From Neckera pumila (taxonomy: Eukaryota > Streptophyta > Bryopsida > Hypnales > Neckeraceae), in assembly GCA_963969595.1 (NCBI GenBank), contig OZ018417.1:3970501-4034500 (forward strand): 64,000 nucleotides of DNA, given 5' to 3'. Below are positions 1 through 8,799 of the stretch, one piece after another. The stretch's first letter is position 1. Every line of letters starts with the position of its first letter. The position numbers were made by a program, and so were the translations under genes. Under the pieces are notes generated by a model. It made no database searches and had not been told where the DNA came from. It saw nothing but the letters and a program-made list of their open reading frames with translations.

Positions 1-1103
1 TCCTCGGATATCCTAAATTCACAATGCAACAGAAGGGCAGCAGATAACTCAACGGTAAGAAGTTTTGGGATTCCATTTCAAAAATTCATTACACCCTCGT
101 TTTTCACTGTTGATGACAGTATAGCATGTTTGTTGATATTATGGGCAAAGTCTACAGAGCAGTTTCATCTCCTCAATTCATTTAGGCGTTCGGTCTTGAG
201 GAATCCAATCATTTGAATATTGAATCAGAAAGGTGCCCAGCAAGCTCTTCCACAACTGTAGTTTAGGTGAAAGCACCCAAAATGAAGGTTGACATAGCTT
301 TTGGTTGTAATTAGAATAGTACCTTAGAGCATTCTATGGTGTTCTACTCTTGTTACTGTCTAGATTATTTCAATCATTAGAGATGATGATTCCACTCTCT
401 TCAAGCTTATTAGTATTGCAAATTATGGCAGTCGACTTCATATTTCCAATGAAGGAGAACTCACATTTCCAAGCAATTGTTTTTCTTCAGTCTTCATTTA
501 ATTTGGAATAAAAGAAAATGATTGTAGTGTATTTTTCACTTGTCAAACTTGTCACACAAGATAGAAATAGTAAAGTTTCAAAGAAAAGGCAAGGACTAGC
601 TGGCCCTGCCACGTTGGATGGATGCTCTTGAAAGTTAGGCAATAATGGTGTTCAACAAGTGAAAAACAGCCACATCATTGAAGCTGGCCAACTCAGCATA
701 CACGGTTCCATCCAATGAAGAGCTGCCACGTGTAGCAGGATGAGGCCGGTACAAAGGATACTGCGCAGCAAGCGTACAAGTCGGGTGCCTTGCATGCAAG
801 AATTTCATCGACAGTCCGGATTGCTTTAGGTGGCCAGATAGATAAGATAATCCTCATTTGCTTGATTTCCGCATATTTTGCATGCGCGGACACAAGAAGT
901 CAGCGCCATCAGAAGGGGAAACATTCCGAAATCTGAAATGGGGATCTTCTACGGTTGCTGTGGTCCACTAAGAGGATAATAGGATTACTCGCGCTGCAGG
1001 GGCTTCATGTTTGTGTCCGCTTCTAGTGTCTAGTTGTGCATAAATCGTGAATCCCTGTGCATCTGGAGTTTGAATTCTGAAGTTCTTGTACCAGGTCGCG
1101 ACA
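1..1103. other. No gene recognised; possible promoter-proximal DNA
   Basis: I see no convincing coding frame, RNA gene or repeat here. Base composition is somewhat less AT-rich from about 600 to 1100 than in the repeat-rich middle of the window. If the exon proposed at 1104 is real, this stretch would hold its promoter and 5' UTR, but I could not identify a specific TATA box or other element. Confidence 0.3.
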
Positions 1104-1181
1104 ATGGCGAGGACCACAAGGAGCTGCATTGCAAACGCACCATCAGATCCGCCAGCACGTTCAACTAGAATTCAGAACAAG
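1104..1181 (+). CDS. Candidate first coding exon (26 codons) of the ParB/methyltransferase-like gene
   Basis: An ATG opens 26 codons that end in CAG AAC AAG directly followed by GTAATG, a plausible splice donor in phase 0. The peptide is basic and polar (starts MARTTRS, ends RSTRIQNK). The next phase-compatible acceptor I can find is at 4061-4062 (AG before GAC), where an acidic coding frame starts. The proposed intron would be 2.9 kb and would contain the 183-bp tandem array. The link between this exon and the downstream exons is inference; it could equally be a chance ORF or an exon of a separate lost gene. Confidence 0.28.
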
Positions 1182-1232
1182 GTAATGCTCCTTACGCATC
1201 AAAGTCTGAATCTGAGCTCTGAATCTGAGGCT

Positions 1233-3090
1233 ATTTGGTTTGGATTTATGTTTGCTTTCTTGACGTCCACCTGGGCCAAAGGCCTCAGAGCCGAGGGCAA
1301 CCCAGCCACGCTCCTGGTGACCCCGTGCAATCTAGATTTCTTGATCTCAAACCTCAGAATTTAGTTTTGGACTTCTCCCAAATTTTTGTTTTCGACCTCT
1401 GATGGTCTCTTTGATTTGGAATAATGTTTGCTTTCTTGACGTCCATCTAGGCCTCTAGCCGAAGGCCTCGGAGCCAAGGGCAATCCAGCCACGCTCCCGT
1501 GGACCCTATGCAACTTAGAATTCTTGATCTCTGACCTCAAAAATTGGTTTTGGACTTTTCCCAAAATTTCATTTTTGGACCTCTGATGTTCTCTCTGACT
1601 GGGTTTATGTTTGCCTTCTTGACGTCCACTTGGGCCTCTGGCTAAAGGCCTCGGAGCCGAGGGCAACCTAGCCACGCTCCCGTGGACCCCGTGCTACTTA
1701 GAATTCTTGATCTCTGACCTCAAAAATTGGTCTTGGACTTTTCCCAAAATTTCATTTTTGGACCTCTGATGGTCTTGTTAATCAGGGTTTATGTTTGCTT
1801 TCTTGAGGTCCACCTGGGCCTCCGGCCAAAGGCCTTGGAGCCGAGGGCAACCCAGCCACGCTCCTGGTGACCCCGTGCAATCTAGATTTCTTGATCTCAA
1901 ACCTCAGAATTTGGTTTTGGACTTCTCCCAAATTTTCGTTTACGACCTCTGATGGTCTATTTGATCTGGGTTTATGTTTGCTTTTTTGACGTCCACCTGG
2001 GCCTCCAGCCAAAGGCCTTGGAGCCGAGGGCAACCCAACCACGCTCTTGTGGACCCCGTGCTACTTAGAATTCTTAATCTCTGACTTCAAAAATTGGTTT
2101 TGGACTTTGTCCGAAATTTCATTTTTTGACCTCTAATGGTCTTTCTGATCTGGGTTTATGTTTGCTTTCTTGACGTCCACCGGGGCCTCCAGCCAAAGGC
2201 CTTGGAGCCGAGGGCAATCCAACCACGCTCCCGTGGACCCTGTGCTACTTAGAATTCTTGATCTCTGACCTCAAAAATTGGTCTTGGACTTTTCCCAAAA
2301 TTTCATTTTTGGACCTTTGATGGTTTTGTTGATCTGGATTTATGTTTGCCTTCTTGATGTCCACCTGGGCCTCCGGCCGAAGGCCTCGGAGCTGAGGGCA
2401 ATCCAGCCACGCTCCTGGTGACCCCGTGCAACCTAGATTTCTTGATCTCAAACCTCAGAATTTGGTTTTGGACTTCTCCCAAAATTTCATTTTCGACCTG
2501 TAATGGTCTCTTTGATTTGGGTTTATGTTTGCTTTCTTGACGTCCACCTGGGCCTCTAGCCGAAGGCCTCGGAGCCAAGGGCAATCCAGCCACACTCCTG
2601 TGGACCCCGTGCTACTTAGAATTCTTGATCTCTGACCTCAAAAATTGGTCTTGGACTTTTCCCAAAATTTCATTTTTGGACCTTTGATGGTCTCTCTGAC
2701 TGGGTTTATATTTGCCTTCTTGACGGGCCTCCGGCCAAAGGCCTCAGAGCCAAGGGCAACCCAGCCACGCTCCTGTGGACCCCGTGCTACTTAGAATTCT
2801 TGAGATGTGACCTCAAAAATTGGTTTTGGACTTTGTCCGAAATTTCATTTTTGGACCTTTGATGGTCTTTTTGATCTGGGTTTAAGTTTGCCATCTTGGT
2901 GTCCACCTGGGCCTCCGGCCGAATGCCTCAGAGCCGAGGGCAATTTAACCACGCTCCTGGTGACCCTGTGCTACTTAGAATTCTTGATCTCTAACCTCAG
3001 AATTTGGTTTTGGACTTATCTTGAAATTTCATTTTCGACCTTTGATGGTCTCTTTGATCTGGGTTTATGTCTCCACTCTTGACGTCCAAA
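1233..3090. repeat. 183-bp tandem repeat array, ten units with A-B-B higher-order pattern
   Basis: Ten head-to-tail units can be anchored on the motif gccgagggcaa and its variants, at 1291, 1474, 1657, 1841, 2024, 2208, 2392, 2575, 2750 and 2934. Spacing is 183-184 bp, except one 175-bp unit with a small deletion. Units fall into two types. Type A reads gtgaccccgtgcaatctag then ctcaaacctcagaatt. Type B reads gtggaccccgtgctactt then ctctgacctcaaaaatt. The order is A B B A B B A B B A-like, so the higher-order period is about 550 bp. Each unit carries the palindromic core GCCTCGGAGCCGAGG or a variant. The minus strand stays open over long stretches because 183 is a multiple of 3; I do not regard that as coding. 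Confidence 0.93.
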
Positions 3091-4062
3091 ATCATAGAAA
3101 ATCTTGAGAAATTTCATGATTTCGTTGATTGGGGAGCAATTTGTAGATTTACAGGTCTTTTAGTACTTTAGAGACATTGTCTAGAACTACATATTCTTCA
3201 AGAACTGCATGATACAAAGAAATGAGAGCATTTTAACCAAGTGTAAACTAGAATAATGTCAAGGTTTGGTAGATTCTAGAATTTCTAAATCAATCTGTAT
3301 ATTTCACAAAATATTAGGTGTACCATCACAAATTCAGGATTAAAGTTGATTCTTACGATTTGATTATAATTATAACATTTTGGATAATTTAATTTTTGTT
3401 TGTAGTTCAAGGACGTGCAAAAAATATTTTAAATATTTGGAGATTTGAGACAATCTTAAGGATTTAATTGAAGTTCTAAGGTGTGATTGACATTCTCAAT
3501 TCATAACATAAGTGTAAGACCTTTCAGAACATAATAGGTTGTTAAATAACTTAACAGTTGGTGTTCCTTAGATTTTTTGTTGTTCATTGACATTGTAGAA
3601 TCATTTAATTTTGTATTTTTTGAAGACTTTCCTAAGAAACGCTCTGAGACATCTCTGAGAGGTTTATATTGCAAAGTCATTATCTTCTGTGGACTTTGCA
3701 GTCATCAATTGTTAATGGCTTGGATGTATAAAAAATTGAACAGTAGTGTACTCATATTGGTGTTACAATGTCTTATGAGCACAATACCATCTTTTGCATG
3801 TGGAATTCATGTAATAGTTGGATGAGGTTTTCCTACTATAGAGGATAAATCATTGGTATCTGTATTCTCAAATGAAATCTCATGTGTCATTAAGAATTGA
3901 TCTTGAATGATTGAGAATCAGTGACTTATCCTTTTGGTGATTTGCCTGTTATTTGAGCTTGTTCTTTATTTATGGTTTTCAAAAATCTCAGGTGGATGAG
4001 TCTCACTATTATTTTCTGATGTTTCAAATGCTTCAGTTCTGCAGAGAGGAGGACAAGGTTAG
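3091..4062. other. No gene recognised; remainder of proposed intron 1
   Basis: AT-rich sequence without a recognisable coding frame or repeat. Short ORFs here (for example 3577-3825) have composition like intergenic DNA. If the gene model starting at 1104 is right, this is the 3' part of its first intron. Confidence 0.3.
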
Positions 4063-4575
4063 GACATATCTTCACCAATTGTCACACCTCTGCAAGGTCC
4101 AGTCATCCACGAGGCAAGACCTTCTCAGCCTCTAACACTAGTCAATGAGAATGTCAACACTTTTAGCAACTCTGAAGAGGAGGTAGCTGCTCAAGTGGAG
4201 GAAGACAACAAGGAGGACTTGGTAAGTTTTGGTGATGTAATGGATGCAAATGACCGCGCCTTCGACGCGTTTGAGAGTTCAATGCTGAGTCGTGTCAGTG
4301 ACCTACTGGCATCAGAACATTCAGGAGACCTTAGGCCAACAGCAAAGCGTAGGCGTCTAGATTTTATCCTCAAAAAGGCTAGAATCCATGTACATCAATA
4401 GATGTCATCCGAGAGTTCAGAGACCGAGTACACCTCATCCTCTGAGGTGCCCATCACCGTTGATGGTCCACTACTTGAGGAAAGGTGTACCTATACACAG
4501 AGTGTAGTTCAGGGGTTAGGAGAGCCCGTCGTCATTTTCTTAAGCTCAGACTCTGATGAAGATGTAGAAATTGAT
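4063..4575 (+). other. Acidic N-terminal coding block of the ParB/methyltransferase-like pseudogene
   Basis: The frame running from GAC at 4063 is rich in Glu, Ser and Asp and contains the basic patch AKRRRLDF, which looks like a nuclear localisation signal. It is interrupted by TAG at 4399 and resumes in the same frame to a stop near 4573-4575. The last residues include VVIFLSSDSDEDVEI, a shape typical of SUMO-interaction motifs, which fits a nuclear protein. A good donor (GTAAGT) also occurs at about 4222, so part of this block could be intronic. How it joins the exon at 4795 is not clear, and it could be the end of a neighbouring gene fragment. Confidence 0.4.
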
Positions 4576-4794
4576 TGATTTCTAAAAATGTTGATACTGA
4601 TCTTTGGACCATGAGTTACAAAATTTTGCGGGCATATTACATCTATTTGAAAAATCAACTTTAACCCTCAGATGGTTGAATCCTCTTGCCTTGATCATTA
4701 CACAGACTGAGTGTATCTCTATAATTTTGTATTAATTTGGTTTAAGGGATTTGATTCTATGGATATTGGATAATATTTGGTTTTCATTTTCCAG

Positions 4795-5783
4795 TTTGAA
4801 GGGTCTCCCACGACCCTCGGGCTTGAGGAGACAATTCATGAAACTCCAAACACCGGAGAGTCAATTCAACCGCCCATTGTTGGGGAAGGAGAAGAAAAAA
4901 GAGACATGGAAGAGGACAATGTGGCCGATGACGTGTTGGAGACAGAAGACAAACATTTGTTGGAGGATGGTCTCCGACAATATAACAAGGTGGATTTAGT
5001 GACTACCATTGCATCTGTGAGGATGAAGCTAGATCACCTTTTTTGGCTCTAGATCCTGCTTTCCAAATGGCTGCTATACCCATGGTGAGGCCGACCCTCT
5101 CTTGCGATCTGAATTTCTTGAAGCACGAGTTCAGCAAAGGCTATCGAGATGGAGCAGCTGTTTTTTACGTTACCACTATGGATGAATCTGGTGAGAGCTC
5201 AAAGATCACGGAAGAAGAGATGGAGAAGTGGGGTCCGTTGTGGAAAGAGAAGAATGACAATTTCAATGCCCATGTGGACTCCATTTCCGAGCTCAGGTTT
5301 TTGAAGAACCTCAAGTCTTATGTGTGTGATGGTAATCACCGACTTATTGCTTGGATGAATTACATTTCCAAGAAACACTCCAATGACAAGGAGTGGCATT
5401 ATGAGGTGGACTCCATTGTACTTGATACTAAGGGCAAAACCGAGTTAGTCATGCATGTCATGCATGACATTAACAAGTAAGTATCTTGTTTCCTTTGTTC
5501 AAGTATTTACCTTAAAGTTGTTGTAATTTTTTTTTTCATTTTGCTATTTCTGTGAAAAGATTTAACAAAACTTGCTTTTACATTACCCAGGTCTACTGAG
5601 GACTTGCATGTGAAGACAAACTTGGTGCACACATTGTATCGCGTACAAAAATATGGCCTCCTTCCGATAGAGCGATTTCAGGAGATGCTAAGGCCATCGG
5701 AGCTCCGATTATGTGGGACACATAAAACAAAGAGGACTTGGTATTCTATGCCATTGCCAGTATTCACTTCGTTTCTTTTCCGG
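4795..5783 (+). other. ParB/sulfiredoxin-like domain exons
   Basis: Two exons (4795-5476 and 5591-5783) join in phase through a GTAAGT donor and a CCCAG acceptor. The first carries a hydrophobic LDPAFQMAAIPMVRP segment, then a FYVTT strand and, about 90 residues on, LKSYVCDGNHRLIAW. DGxHRxxA is the signature of ParB-like nuclease and partition folds, in which this loop binds phosphate or nucleotide. A single-base frameshift separates the upstream acidic part (through RMKLDHLF) from the ParB part; one additional T in the run near 5040 would reconcile the frames. The second exon continues with SELRLCGTHKTKRTW. The ParB assignment rests on one motif and its context. Confidence 0.55.
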
Positions 5784-5885
5784 GTGAGGATCTTTGTAAA
5801 CCTATTTCACTATTTATTTAGTATATTTATTTTTGCATTTTCTTTTCAAATATCTAAATATATCATTTTCATTCTTCCTATGTAG

Positions 5886-7158
5886 CAAGAGATTGCACAA
5901 GCCGCTAATGCAACAGTTCGGAAATACAACGAGACGACAAAGGAGGATGATAAATCTTCTGAGGAACTAGCACATGCAATGAGATTTGGAGCAAGAGAGA
6001 AGACCAGCAAACTCAATGTCAAAATGTCAAAGTTGGTTGCAGTGGCTAATCCGGCTAACAATAAAGGTTTTTTGGAGGAGGTGAATCTTTAACCTTCGTT
6101 GTGAATGCTTGCCTTTGATGTTATGGGGACTTCGGAACAGAATTGACCATCTTTTGATTTTTCTGACAGATTGAGAAGCACTAGAGTTCCAAAAAATGGG
6201 GGGTCCTTGGACTATCTCTAGGGCATGCCTCGGAGCCGAGGCATGTTCTAGAGGTCGTCCAAGGACCCCCCATTTCTTGTCCCTCAAAGTTGTAGAATAG
6301 AAGTTTATGACTTGGAATTCTTTGATGCACTAGAATGGCTAATTTGTGATAGAAGTGAGTCAACTTCAAATTTTATTTTGCCTTACTTCAATCTTCTAAT
6401 TCTACCTTTGTGTCTACTATCTCTCATGTTGCAAGTACTTCAAATTTGAACTTGAAGGAAAAGGAGCAATTCAGAGGGCGGACCTTCCACCGTTCCTTTC
6501 TAACTTTCTGGATCAAAGTTCATTGAGCTGCATGTACACGGAAAATCAGCTCCATACATTTACCACGGCTCATCTCAGCGGCGGTGGATGGTACTTAGAT
6601 TGCCTGATTTCCTACACTCATCCGTCAGAGCAGCAACTCCGGAATTCTTTGGAGGGCCTCGGAGCCATTGACATGAAGGTGGATGAGTTTGTAGGACTCA
6701 TTGAGGATCAGAGGAAGAAGGCAATTGCAAAGAGGGACCACACTAACAAGAAGAAAGCGGCACGTCTCCAAATTGCTTTGGAGAACAAAGAGAAGAAAGA
6801 GGTAGAGCGCGCGGCCAAGTTAGAAGAGAAGGAGAAGGAGAAGTAGAAGGAGAAGGAGGAGAAAGCCAAGGCAAAGGGGAAGAAGAAAGATGATGGTGAC
6901 ACGGTCATTCCAATGTCATCCGCGGTCAATCAGAGCTCGCAGTTGGTCGAGGGAAGTCAAAGCAGGTTGAAGAGGAAGGCTGTTCATGCAGAGTGGACGG
7001 AGGATATGGTGACGCAAGGCACGCATGTTGTGATACTTGACAATGACGATGTCAAAACGGAGAAGCTCATCTTGAACGTCTCCATTGTTGATATCATAGA
7101 GGAGTCGGCGAATTCACCACCGAATTGTTGTACTGAAGTCATGGACTTCATTTCAAGG
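5886..7158 (+). other. Linker exons of the ParB/methyltransferase-like pseudogene, with a Lys/Glu-rich stretch
   Basis: Exons 5886-6080 (65 codons) and 6475-7158 (228 codons) are phase-0 blocks separated by a 394-bp intron that contains the hairpin at 6194-6275. The second exon has a run dominated by Lys, Glu and Ala from about 6700 to 6900, predicted helical or coiled coil, with TAG at 6844-6846 inside a KEKEK run where AAG would be expected. It then continues open to the donor at 7159. I recognise no known domain in it. Confidence 0.5.
6194..6275. repeat. 82-nt near-perfect hairpin inside an intron
   Basis: The arms AAATGGGGGGTCCTTGGA (6194-6211) and its exact reverse complement (6258-6275) enclose a second nested palindrome, ATGCCTCGG-AG-CCGAGGCAT at about 6225-6244, and further pairs CTCTAG/CTAGAG. 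Most of the 82 nt can pair. It lies in the intron between exons 5886-6080 and 6475-7158. It may be a small foldback element or a precursor-like hairpin. Confidence 0.85.
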
Positions 7159-7265
7159 GTACACACTAGACCTTGAAGTTCTCTTTGCAGCTTTAATGTG
7201 TTATTCAATGAGTTGGTGTTTCATGGTCATATTGTCTAACGACGTGAAATTTTTTTTCATTGCAG

Positions 7266-8283
7266 GTAAATCATGGAAGGCCTTGCTCATTGGACCGTGA
7301 GGTGACCCGAGATCCTCTGGTGGATCTAATTATCATTGATTGCCCGGAGAACCTGCCTGTTCCACTCATCTCCGAGAAGCACATTCCGTCGTGGAACTTA
7401 GATTCAAACTTTGCGGGAATGCAAAATACATTCCAGTTTGCCGAGGACTACTTACAAGAAAACGGCTGCCTTTTGGTGTTTCACTCCTATAGTGTTCAAT
7501 CGCGAAGTATGTTTGCAGGATTGCAGAAGGTTTTCAAGAAGTTGAAACTAAAGAAAGAGTGGTTGGCATTCAACCAATTGGACTTGGCATCGGGAATGAA
7601 ACCTGGCAAAACGGTATGTTTCTTATTACATTTTGAATGTGAATGTGAGTTGCCTAGGCGGCATTCCTTTGTGTACTTACCATTTATATTTTTATTTTTG
7701 AAGACAGTCAAGTTTGGAGTCACCCTGTTCGTGAAGGATCTAGGTGATTTAGGGATGTTGCTTTTCAAATTCAAGCAGACCGCGGCCATGACAAAAGTGA
7801 AGTGGAACTTGCAGAGGAGGGACATGGTCATCAATTACATCACCAAAGAGACAATGATGATAGAGCCGGAATCCAAATGGCCGTGACGCGGGCCGCGGGA
7901 GAAGGATGCAAGGTTCCTTCAATTCTTCATTGAAGGTTGCACCAATGAGGAATATGTAGTTCTCGACTGCACCGCAGCTATAGGTTTGTTTCCACTTTCA
8001 TAAAAAATCCTAAAGTGAGATGTGTACTTGTTTGTAGATGTAGTAAAAGTCTAATCTCCACATGTTTGTTTTGTAGGTGCTTCAATTAATGCATGTTGTG
8101 GCACATCCCGGCCTATTGTGGCCTTGGAAAAGGACCTCAACATCTTCAAGATGATTCTTGAACCAATGAAGATAGCTACTCCATCGAAAGGACCGACAGA
8201 AGCTCCGGTAGAAGCCGTTGCCGCTCTCGGTCTCGATGCTGTGCACGTGGAATCCATGGTGTTCACATGCAATGTTAGACCTA
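7266..8283 (+). other. Permuted (beta-class-like) DNA N4/N6 amino-methyltransferase-like domain exons
   Basis: Exons 7266-7613, 7704-7983 and 8077-8283 join in phase. The order of motifs is that of permuted DNA amino-methyltransferases. DLIIIDCPENLP sits at the motif IV position, where active enzymes have SPPY or DPPY. AEDYLQENGCLLVFHS follows, the usual post-IV strand. Then comes FLQFFIEGCTNEEYVVLDC and TAAIGAS, at the motif X and I positions of the family pattern LDPFxGSGTT, and RPIVALEKD, the acidic loop that contacts the ribose of S-adenosylmethionine. The catalytic Pro-Pro-aromatic is replaced by Cys-Pro-Glu and motif I is degenerate, so even an intact relative might not methylate. TGA at 7884-7886 interrupts the domain before motif X; it replaces what is plausibly CGA. 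Confidence 0.65.
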
Positions 8284-8356
8284 GTAAATAAGTTTCATTT
8301 TGCGATGACATATTTTTCTTGCTTTCTAATATATGCTGCATATAATGAATTTGAAG

Positions 8357-8649
8357 GATCTAACCCTTGGATTTGTGGTTTTGGAAGGAGCAAAGCAGTG
8401 ACGAGCACTCAACGGCTGAAGAAGATACAAAGATTGATCTTGAGCCCGGAGAAGTCTTACGATCTTCCGGTGTATGCTGAGAAGATGGCATCACAATATG
8501 AACGACATGGTTGTAGAGACCCTAAACCTCCTAAACCCAAATATGCTTCAAATGTTGTTCATTTCTTAGATGTTTCAGCTTCTGAGGGTGAAGAGACTCC
8601 GGAGTCATCTTCCAGTGAGGTTTCGATTACCGAGTCCACCGCGACTTAG
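8357..8649 (+). other. C-terminal exon of the ParB/methyltransferase-like pseudogene
   Basis: The exon starts after a TTTGAAG acceptor and completes the split codon left at 8283. It encodes a basic segment (RSKAVTSTQRLKKIQRLI) followed by PKPPKPKY and an acidic Ser/Glu tail ending at TAG 8647-8649. Nothing in it identifies a domain; the charge pattern resembles a disordered nuclear-protein tail. Confidence 0.55.
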
Positions 8650-8787
8650 GCTCACAAGTTGACATATCTTATGAGCTGAACTATGTGTATTACTTTTATG
8701 TTGCTTTGATTTGTGTGTTTTATGGCTAAAGTTGGGTGCAATGTGCTTCTTGTTTTATGTTAACCTCACATTAAAGAAATGTTATGA

Positions 8788-8793
8788 AATAAA
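8788..8793 (+). terminator. AATAAA polyadenylation signal
   Basis: A canonical AATAAA lies about 140 nt past the stop at 8649, within T-rich 3'-UTR-like sequence. Position and strand fit the pseudogene. Confidence 0.4.
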
Positions 8794-8799
8794 ACGCCA

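Larger units (their letters stand above)
4063..8649 (+). pseudogene. Decayed multi-exon gene: ParB-like domain plus permuted DNA amino-methyltransferase-like domain
   Basis: Exons can be chained as 4063-~4575, 4795-5476, 5591-5783, 5886-6080, 6475-7158, 7266-7613, 7704-7983, 8077-8283 and 8357-8649. From 4795 on every junction has GT and AG borders and conserves phase; the link from the first block into 4795 is unclear. In order the product has an acidic Ser/Glu-rich head, a ParB-like region with a DGNHRL motif, a Lys/Glu-rich linker, a methyltransferase-like domain with motif IV before motif I, and a Ser/Glu-rich tail. Lesions are stops at 4399-4401 (TAG), 6844-6846 (TAG) and 7884-7886 (TGA), and a one-base frameshift in the T run near 5038-5043. 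ParB-methyltransferase combinations are known in phages and bacteria; an intron-bearing plant copy is unusual. A dead member of a host gene family or a gene carried by a mobile element are both possible. No function is claimed for this copy. Confidence 0.75.

Noticed and set aside
1361..2593. Several 68-104-codon minus-strand ORFs with a repeated Pro/Arg-rich peptide
   Set aside because: They follow the 183-bp tandem units (61 codons each), break at every 184-bp unit, and have no conserved start. They are a by-product of the repeat period.
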